This document shows positions 58,721-64,000 of a stretch of DNA of 64,000 nucleotides, one piece after another. The position numbers were made by a program, and so were the translations under genes. The notes beneath the pieces are model-generated. The model did not search any database, was not told the DNA's origin, and saw only the letters and a list, made by a program, of their open reading frames with translations. Each line of letters opens with the position of its first letter. Positions within the stretch are counted from its first letter, which is position 1. The DNA comes from Paenibacillus sp. P25 (GTDB lineage Bacteria; Bacillota; Bacilli; Paenibacillales; NBRC-103111). The stretch spans positions 6,365,001 through 6,429,000 of the forward strand of contig CP085629.1 in the NCBI GenBank assembly GCA_024704175.1, read 5' to 3'.

Positions 58721-60286
58721 TCAATATCCATCCGTATGTTTCCCGGCATTCTGCGCTTTTTCCGCCCCGTCTCTGGCGGCCTCGGAACCCAGATGAGCCG
58801 TATCCACACGAGCCTGCTTCAAGCCTTCGGCAACCCTACGGCCGTAGTCCGGGTCCGCTTTTGTAAAATGCTCGATCATTTTTTCCTGAATATGCGGTTT
58901 ACATATTTTCAGCGCATCGACCAGGTTGGAAATCAGCTCCTCGCGCTCCCAGTCCTCGAACTTGCGGTAGGTTTCCCCGGCTTGTTTGTAATCATTGGGC
59001 CGGCTGATCTTTTCCCGAACCAGTTTTGCCGAATAGGCGGGTTGATGCTCTTTGCCTGCCGGCGCGGCTTCTTCAAGGCCCCCCAGGGAGGATGGCTCGT
59101 AGGTCACATGCGGATTTTGGCTGGGAGCCCGGTCCACTATGTAGGCCATTTGCCCGTCTCTTTGATTCGTAGCCACACGCGTTTTTGGAGCGTTGATGGG
59201 TAGCTGCAAATAATTCGTCCCTACCCGGTAACGCTGGGTGTCGGAATAAGAGAAGGTGCGTCCTTGCAGCGGCTTATCGTCCGAGAAGTCCAATCCGTCC
59301 ACCAATACCCCCGTACCAAACGCAGCCTGCTCCACTTCGGCAAAATAATTTTCCGGATTTTTATTGAGCACCATTTTACCTACGGGAAGAAAAGGAAACC
59401 GCTCCTGATCCCACAGCTTGGTCGGATCGAGTGGATCAAAGTCGAGCTCGGGATGTTCATCGTCGCTCATGATCTGTACGCAGAGCTCCCACTCGGGATA
59501 ATCGCCCCGCTCAATCGCTTCGTACAAGTCCTGAGTCGCGTGGCTGACCGTTTTGGCTTGAATGGCGCTTGCTTCTTTCTGCGTCAGGTTCTTGATCCCT
59601 TGTTTCAAAGGCTCCCAGTGATACTTGACGAGAACCGCCTCGCCTTCTTGGTTGACCCACTTGTACGTATTGACGCCGGACCCCTGCATCTGCCGGTAAT
59701 TCGCAGGAATGCCCCAAGGGGAGAAAACAAAGGTAATCATATGTGTAGCTTCCGGGCTGTTAGATACAAAATCGAACATTCGTTCCGGATTGGGAATATT
59801 GGTAACGGGGTCTACCTTGAACGCATGGACCATATCCGGAAACTTGAGCGGGTCCCGGATGAAGAAAATCTTCAGGTTGTTGCCGACGAGGTCCCAGTTG
59901 CCGTCCTCCGTATAGAACTTAACGGCAAAGCCGCGCGGATCCCGATCCGTTTCGGAAGAATGGGTGCCCCCTACGACGGTGGAGAAGCGAACGAAGACCG
60001 GGGTACGTTTCCCCGCTTCTTGAAAAAGCTTGGCGCGGGTGTATTTCGAAACCGGCTCCTGGCCGACTTTCCCGTAGGCTTCGAAATATCCGTGGGCTCC
60101 GGCGCCGCGGGCATGAACGACCCTCTCCGGAATTCGTTCACGGTCGAAGTGGGAGATTTTCTCGATAAAATGATAGTTCTCCAGCGTCGACGGCCCACGA
60201 TTGCCTACAGTTCGAATGTTCTGGTTATCGGAAATCGGGTGGCCCTGCCGATTCGTTAAGGTCATGTTGTTGTCGTTCTGCTCCAT
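58721..60286 (-). CDS. Haem catalase
   Basis: 521 residues, intact. It breaks down hydrogen peroxide. Catalytic His in [12 protein letters not shown] (about residue 58), Asn in [14 protein letters not shown] (about 137), haem-ligand Tyr in [12 protein letters not shown] (about 345). The N-terminus [20 protein letters not shown] resembles B. subtilis KatA/KatX-type clade III catalases; the C-terminal tail is Ala/Glu-rich. No PerR-type box was identified upstream. Length agrees with small-subunit catalases. Confidence 0.95.
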   Translation of the reverse strand: MEQNDNNMTLTNRQGHPISDNQNIRTVGNRGPSTLENYHFIEKISHFDRERIPERVVHARGAGAHGYFEAYGKVGQEPVSKYTRAKLFQEAGKRTPVFVRFSTVVGGTHSSETDRDPRGFAVKFYTEDGNWDLVGNNLKIFFIRDPLKFPDMVHAFKVDPVTNIPNPERMFDFVSNSPEATHMITFVFSPWGIPANYRQMQGSGVNTYKWVNQEGEAVLVKYHWEPLKQGIKNLTQKEASAIQAKTVSHATQDLYEAIERGDYPEWELCVQIMSDDEHPELDFDPLDPTKLWDQERFPFLPVGKMVLNKNPENYFAEVEQAAFGTGVLVDGLDFSDDKPLQGRTFSYSDTQRYRVGTNYLQLPINAPKTRVATNQRDGQMAYIVDRAPSQNPHVTYEPSSLGGLEEAAPAGKEHQPAYSAKLVREKISRPNDYKQAGETYRKFEDWEREELISNLVDALKICKPHIQEKMIEHFTKADPDYGRRVAEGLKQARVDTAHLGSEAARDGAEKAQNAGKHTDGY

Positions 60287-60466
60287 GGATTAAACCTACT
60301 TCCCCTCATCAAAATTGAACCCGCTGCTATGTTTTGCCAAATGATGCAAGCTTATACATGCAAAAAGTCTCTCCTTGATGCAGCGGCGAGCTTACCCAGG
60401 GGAGGACGGAACGAAGGGAGCCTGTTAATGAAGCCGCAGCGGTCAGAGTGCTAAAGGAGGGCATAG

Positions 60467-60510
60467 AAAAAGGCCCATATTTAGCCTGGATTACAAGCTA
60501 ATACGGGCCC
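60467..60510 (-). terminator. Terminator of the protease gene
   Basis: GGCCC... and GGGCC arms with TTAGC/GCTAA inside are followed on the minus strand by TTTTT. 60287-60466 holds no gene that I can support. Confidence 0.75.
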
Positions 60511-60539
60511 TGCTGTTATTGCGCCGATCCTTCTAAGCG

Positions 60540-62057
60540 TTATTGCCCTTGATTGTTTTCCCCGTCAGAGGGTGGTTGCTCGGGTGACTCCGGCTTCCTT
60601 CGTTCCACTTTGAAATTAAATCGCTTCACCAGCCAAAAGATTGCCGCGGCCAGCCCCCCGGCGACGACTACACCGCCTCCAATCAGGAGGATCAGGTTCA
60701 TCGATACCCCCGATTTGTCCTGATGGTTATTGATGGCCTGTCTGGAATCGGAAATGAAGGTCTGAATGTAAGGATACCCCGGATTAAGCTCATTCACCTC
60801 TCTGAATTTCTCCAGCGCTTTGGTATACTTCTGTTCATAGTAATACGTCAGCCCTTCCTTGTAGATTTTCGTGAGCTGGCTTTCGGCCGGATTGATGTTG
60901 CGTTCGTTAAGGAACTGGCGGGCGATACTGATCGGAACGACGAAGTTCATCCCCTGCACTTCGGTGCCGTTATTCGAGTTGATGCTTTGCCGAACGTGGC
61001 GATGCCGATGACTTCGCCTTTCTCGTTCAGCACGGGGCCGCCGCTGTTGCCGTGGGTCATGGCGGCGTCGACCTGCAGAATATCCCAGCCCCCGGGCATA
61101 GTCTTACGGGCGCTGATCAGTCCCGAGGTCATGGTGGATTCCACGACGCTTTCATTCGCAAGCATCGGGTTGAATGTAGCGGCTCCGGGATAGCCGATGA
61201 CAAAGATTTTATCGCCGGTACGAAGCTTCCCGTCGTCGCCGAGCGGAACGGTGGGGAGGTTCGTTTTATCGATTTTCAGGATGGCGACGTCTTTTCCCGG
61301 GCTCGGTTCTCCGCGTACCTTCAGTTCGCTGGGGAAGCCCTTCTGCATAATTTGTACGCCGGGAATTGCCACGCCCATCTCGGTGAAAATCTGCGTCGAT
61401 ACATTGCTTAACTTGACATATTTCACATAGAAGGCCGACGCCGCCTTGCGAAGCTCCTTCAGGATGTCTTCAGAGGGCTTGTAGTTATTGGCCTTAACGC
61501 CTTGAACGAATTCATCGACGTCTTTATCGATCTGCTCCTTCAGTCCCGTCTCCACAAGCGCTACTTTCAGCGCATCCTCGGGGGCGAACACCACATGGGC
61601 ATTGGTGAGAATGTAACCGTCAGGTGTAATAATAAAGCCAGCCGCCGACCGATCCGGTCTGAACCTCGCGGGTGAGCCAATCATTGGTGGGAATCAGATA
61701 CTTGAACGGGTCCCTGAAGATCTCCATAAACATGGCATCGATGATGGCGGTCACGTTGTTTTTATCCAGCGAACCCCTTAAGATATCGGCGGCAATCTTC
61801 TGCTGGAGCTCGGTTAACGCCTGCTGGGACATCTGAACTTCCGGAAACGCGACGGTCGCTTTGTAGATCGTAGCGATCATAACGACGCCGGGCTTGTTGG
61901 TATCGGCCAGCATCCTGGGGCTCATGGGCTCCGGGTTAGGGGTCGCCCCTGCAAACGGCACGCTCCCGATGAGCAGCATCAGGGCTGCAAGCGCGATGAA
62001 GAACAGCCGCAGGATGGATGGCTGTCTCGGTACCGCTTGTTGATGTTGTAAAACCAT
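60540..62057 (-). CDS. Membrane-anchored trypsin-like serine protease (two frameshifts)
   Basis: About 505 residues. The start at 62057 (MVLQHQQAVPRQPSILRLFF) has GGAGGAG. A signal or anchor helix comes first, then an S1C protease domain: His in TNAHVVFAPED, Asp in PGKDVAILKIDKTN, Ser in MTHGNSGGPVLNE. A helical repeat-like segment (YYEQKYTKALEKFREVNELN) and a second membrane helix (NLILLIGGGVVVAGGLAAAI) with a charged cytoplasmic tail follow. One base is extra at about 61648 (TGS-AAGFIITPDGYIL) and one is missing at 60986-60988 (ATFG-SINSNNGTEVQG). Confidence 0.88.
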
Positions 62058-62381
62058 AACTCTCCTCCTCGACGATGAACATTTCCCTGGATCCGATTTG
62101 GTTTGAAAAACCCGTTCCTCAAAGGGCAGTTTATCTTTATTAACTGGATCGGCCCGGTAGAATGGCTGAACCAAAATTTAACATAAAAACAACGTTCTCG
62201 ATTTCACTAGATAAAAGGGTATGATGCGGCCCGGAAAAATGTGCATGGTCCATGCTGGTAATGGGGAGGAGCAAGAATAGGCTTCAAGAACTGTCGTCTG
62301 GTTATGCTGCTTATGCGGATGGCGGAGTTGGTATATCATGATATGTAGCCGGGAGGCAACAAGGTAAGGAGCCGCCAGGAC
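62058..62381. other. Intergenic stretch
   Basis: About 320 bp between divergent genes. Apart from a short palindrome TATCATGATA near 62333 I see no feature. Promoters for both sides must lie here but were not resolved. Confidence 0.4.
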
Positions 62382-63122
62382 ATGCTTATTTCTAGCCATT
62401 TAAGTTCATATAAACAGGCGATACTTTCACTCCCCAAGGACAGCATGCTGACGAGAGAGGAGCCGCTGGTGGAAGACTTTTTAATGGAGCGCCATGGGTC
62501 GCTTGAAATGTACTACGCGCCGCATAATGAGTACGTTCATCCATTGACCAGGGTGGTCATTATTGGGCTGACGCCGGGCTTCACCCAAATGAGAATCGCG
62601 ATCCAGGAGGCGAGGGCTGGTCTGGAAGCGAGACTTTCCAATGAGGAAGTATGCCGATTAGCGAAGGAAGCCGCGAGTTTCGCGGGAACGATGAGAATCC
62701 ACTTGATCGATATGCTGAACGCACTGGATTTGCACCGTTATTTGAACCTGCCGTCCTGTGAGGCATTGTTCGGGGAGCGTCGGGCCCTTGTACATACGAC
62801 CTCTTTGCTCCGGTATCCGGTATTCGCTCAGAAGAAAAATTATAACGGAACGCACCCCAATCTAGCAGACAACCCGTTTCTTAAGAAGGTTGCCCTCGGG
62901 TTTGTACAGGAAGAGCTCGAATATATGAGAGAAGCGCTAATCATACCGCTGGGGAAAGGGGTGGAGGGCGTCCTACGTCTTCTTGTGAGGGAAGGGAAGC
63001 TGGATGCGGAGCAAATCTTGTGGGGCTTTCCTCATCCGTCCGGAGCCAACGGGCATAGACTCAGGCAGTTTGCCTACTATCAAGACGAGATGACACATAG
63101 GATCAAGGCTCTATTCTCATGA
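62382..63122 (+). CDS. Uracil-DNA-glycosylase-fold protein
   Basis: 246 residues, intact, MLISSHLSSYKQAILSLPKD. VVIIGLTPGFTQM (about residue 65) resembles the active-site loop of the UDG superfamily, and WGFPHPSGANGHR near residue 225 the DNA-intercalating HPS loop. The rest (long helices, PVFAQKKNYNGTHPNLADN) is not typical of the classic enzymes, so this may be a distant member with a different substrate. AAGGAG precedes the ATG. Confidence 0.7.
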   Translation: MLISSHLSSYKQAILSLPKDSMLTREEPLVEDFLMERHGSLEMYYAPHNEYVHPLTRVVIIGLTPGFTQMRIAIQEARAGLEARLSNEEVCRLAKEAASFAGTMRIHLIDMLNALDLHRYLNLPSCEALFGERRALVHTTSLLRYPVFAQKKNYNGTHPNLADNPFLKKVALGFVQEELEYMREALIIPLGKGVEGVLRLLVREGKLDAEQILWGFPHPSGANGHRLRQFAYYQDEMTHRIKALFS

Positions 63123-63156
63123 GGAAAGATTTCTGCAGCCACCTTCAAAATAATGC

Positions 63157-63187
63157 TTGCACCTTACGTAACGTCAGCTTTTATAAT
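63157..63187 (+). promoter_or_regulatory. MerR-type promoter with 19-base spacer
   Basis: TTGCAC at 63157-63162 and TATAAT at 63182-63187 with a 19-base spacer that carries the palindrome TTACGTAA. Over-long spacers with a dyad in them are typical of promoters controlled by MerR proteins. Confidence 0.75.
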
Positions 63188-63231
63188 AAAGCTACCGGTA
63201 TCAAGCTAGCGCCAAAGAGCGGAGATGATGA

Positions 63232-63738
63232 ATGAAGAGCTATTGGAAGGTCGGGGACCTCGCCCATTTGACGGGGCTTACCGTACGAACCTTGCGGTTT
63301 TACGATCAAATCGGGCTATTCTCCCCGTCGGGGCAGACCGAATCGGGCCACAGGCTGTACAGCGAAGCGGACTTGTCCAGGCTGCACCAGATTTTGTCGC
63401 TGAAGGAGCTGGGGTTATCGCTTGAGGAGATCAAATCGGTCTTAACGGGCGGGCAGCTCAGTCCGCTGGAGATCGTGAGTCTGCAGATGGGCCGGATTAA
63501 AGAGCAGATCAAAATGCAGCAGAAGCTGCTGGAGCAGCTCGAACATGTGTCCAAGCTGATGCAGGGCCAGGCGCAGGTAACGGTTGAAGATTTCACGGGT
63601 CTGCTGCAGGCGATGAAAAAATCATTTGAGAAGCTGGTCATCGAGCGGCAAACGATTTGGGAGCGGCATTTGGATCAATTGGGGGACTTTCTTGCCGAGG
63701 AGAGCGAGAGGCCCAAACCTAAGGAGGAAAATCAATGA
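63232..63738 (+). CDS. MerR-family transcription regulator
   Basis: 168 residues, intact. The N-terminal winged helix is YWKVGDLAHLTGLTVRTLRF, then YDQIGLFSP and GHRLYSEADLSRL. A coiled coil (about 80-115, QMGRIKEQIKMQQKLLEQLE) dimerises it. The C-terminal part lacks the Cys pattern of metal sensors and looks like the TipA-type ligand-binding regulators. It overlaps the following SRPBCC gene (ATGA), so it probably controls this operon from the 19-base promoter. Confidence 0.9.
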   Translation: MKSYWKVGDLAHLTGLTVRTLRFYDQIGLFSPSGQTESGHRLYSEADLSRLHQILSLKELGLSLEEIKSVLTGGQLSPLEIVSLQMGRIKEQIKMQQKLLEQLEHVSKLMQGQAQVTVEDFTGLLQAMKKSFEKLVIERQTIWERHLDQLGDFLAEESERPKPKEENQ

Positions 63739-64000
63739 ACGAACGATTTGTCAAGCATGCGACCTTTGTTGTTGAGCGGACTTATCCTGCTTCGCCGGAG
63801 CGGGTGTACCAGGCCTGGGCGGACCCGGAGACCAAATCCAAGTGGTTTTCGAAGCCGGAAATCTTCGACTTTCGGGTTGGCGGGCGCGAGTACAGCAAGG
63901 GTGGGCCCCCGGAAGGGCCGGTCTTTACGTTCGACGCCAGCTACCAGGAAATCGTACCGGAGCAGCGTATTGTCTATACTTACACTCTGGATTCGGACGA
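63735..64000 (+). CDS. SRPBCC/AHSA1 domain protein, partial (runs off the right edge)
   Basis: The first 88 residues, MNERFVKHATFVVERTYPAS, then PERVYQAWADPETKSKWFSK and FTFDASYQEIVPEQRIVYTY, match the AHSA1 (START-like) domain. It overlaps the MerR gene by 4 bases, a common pairing in which the regulator controls a ligand-binding protein. No frame break is seen so far. Confidence 0.88.
   Translation, partial: MNERFVKHATFVVERTYPASPERVYQAWADPETKSKWFSKPEIFDFRVGGREYSKGGPPEGPVFTFDASYQEIVPEQRIVYTYTLDSD

Overview
This window is the replication-origin region of a spore-forming, Gram-positive bacterium, most likely Paenibacillus or a close relative in the Paenibacillaceae. The gene order is the Bacillales origin order: HD-GYP gene, gyrA, gyrB, remB, recF, yaaA, dnaN and dnaA run leftward; rpmH, rnpA, yidC, jag, mnmE, mnmG, rsmG, noc, parA and parB run rightward. 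Sporulation-linked genes (yyaC, a YjzC-type gene) and the walRK cell-wall operon agree with this. oriC is bipartite: one DnaA-box cluster lies upstream of dnaA (about 10.36-10.69 kb), and a second block lies between dnaA and dnaN (about 8.79-8.89 kb) with boxes, a GC-rich spacer and DnaA-trio repeats. Two perfect parS sites lie at 17,073 and 20,016.

Layout. 1-10.3 kb: gyrase, DNA replication and repair. 10.8-17.1 kb: L34, RNase P protein, membrane insertase and tRNA/rRNA modification. 17.2-20.4 kb: chromosome segregation, interrupted by about 600 bp of tandem, hairpin-rich non-coding DNA. 20.5-24.3 kb: small conserved genes and an MscS channel. 24.36 kb: tRNA-Ser(CGA) followed by a 149-bp tandem array. 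25.5-32.6 kb: rpsF-ssb-rpsR, then CBS, MazG-like, DUF2232, gdpP, rplI, dnaB. 32.8-34.1 kb: purA. 35-36 kb: an OhrR-like regulator with a glutathione peroxidase. 37.2-38.8 kb: an M23 cell-wall hydrolase. 38.95-46.97 kb: walR-walK-walH-walI-walJ, htrA, a CxxH/CxxC gene and rlmH.

At the 3' end of rlmH the character changes. A 17-bp sequence covering the rlmH stop codon recurs at 51,589 (identical) and 54,155 (two changes). Sequence and position match the attachment site of staphylococcal SCC elements. The two segments between the repeats are AT-rich. The first holds a degenerate IS630-type transposase and a protein of about 783 residues with a TIR/deoxyribosyltransferase-like N-terminus fused to a P-loop ATPase. 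The second holds an AAA ATPase gene overlapping a small putative PD-(D/E)XK nuclease gene, plus a truncated DUF4062 gene. No ccr recombinase is present. I read this as a composite SCC-like defence island, the best candidate here for an undescribed system.

Right of the island are gdhA, an uncharacterised gene, two SRPBCC genes (one with a palindrome over its promoter, one behind a MerR regulator), a copper-amine-oxidase-like secreted protein, catalase, a membrane-anchored trypsin-like protease and a uracil-DNA-glycosylase-like gene.

Quality. About 40 one-base frameshifts break otherwise normal genes, including essential ones (gyrA, gyrB, dnaN, walR, walK, parA). Many are a missing G in a run of four to six. 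I treat them as sequencing or assembly errors and annotate each locus as one gene with the break position noted.
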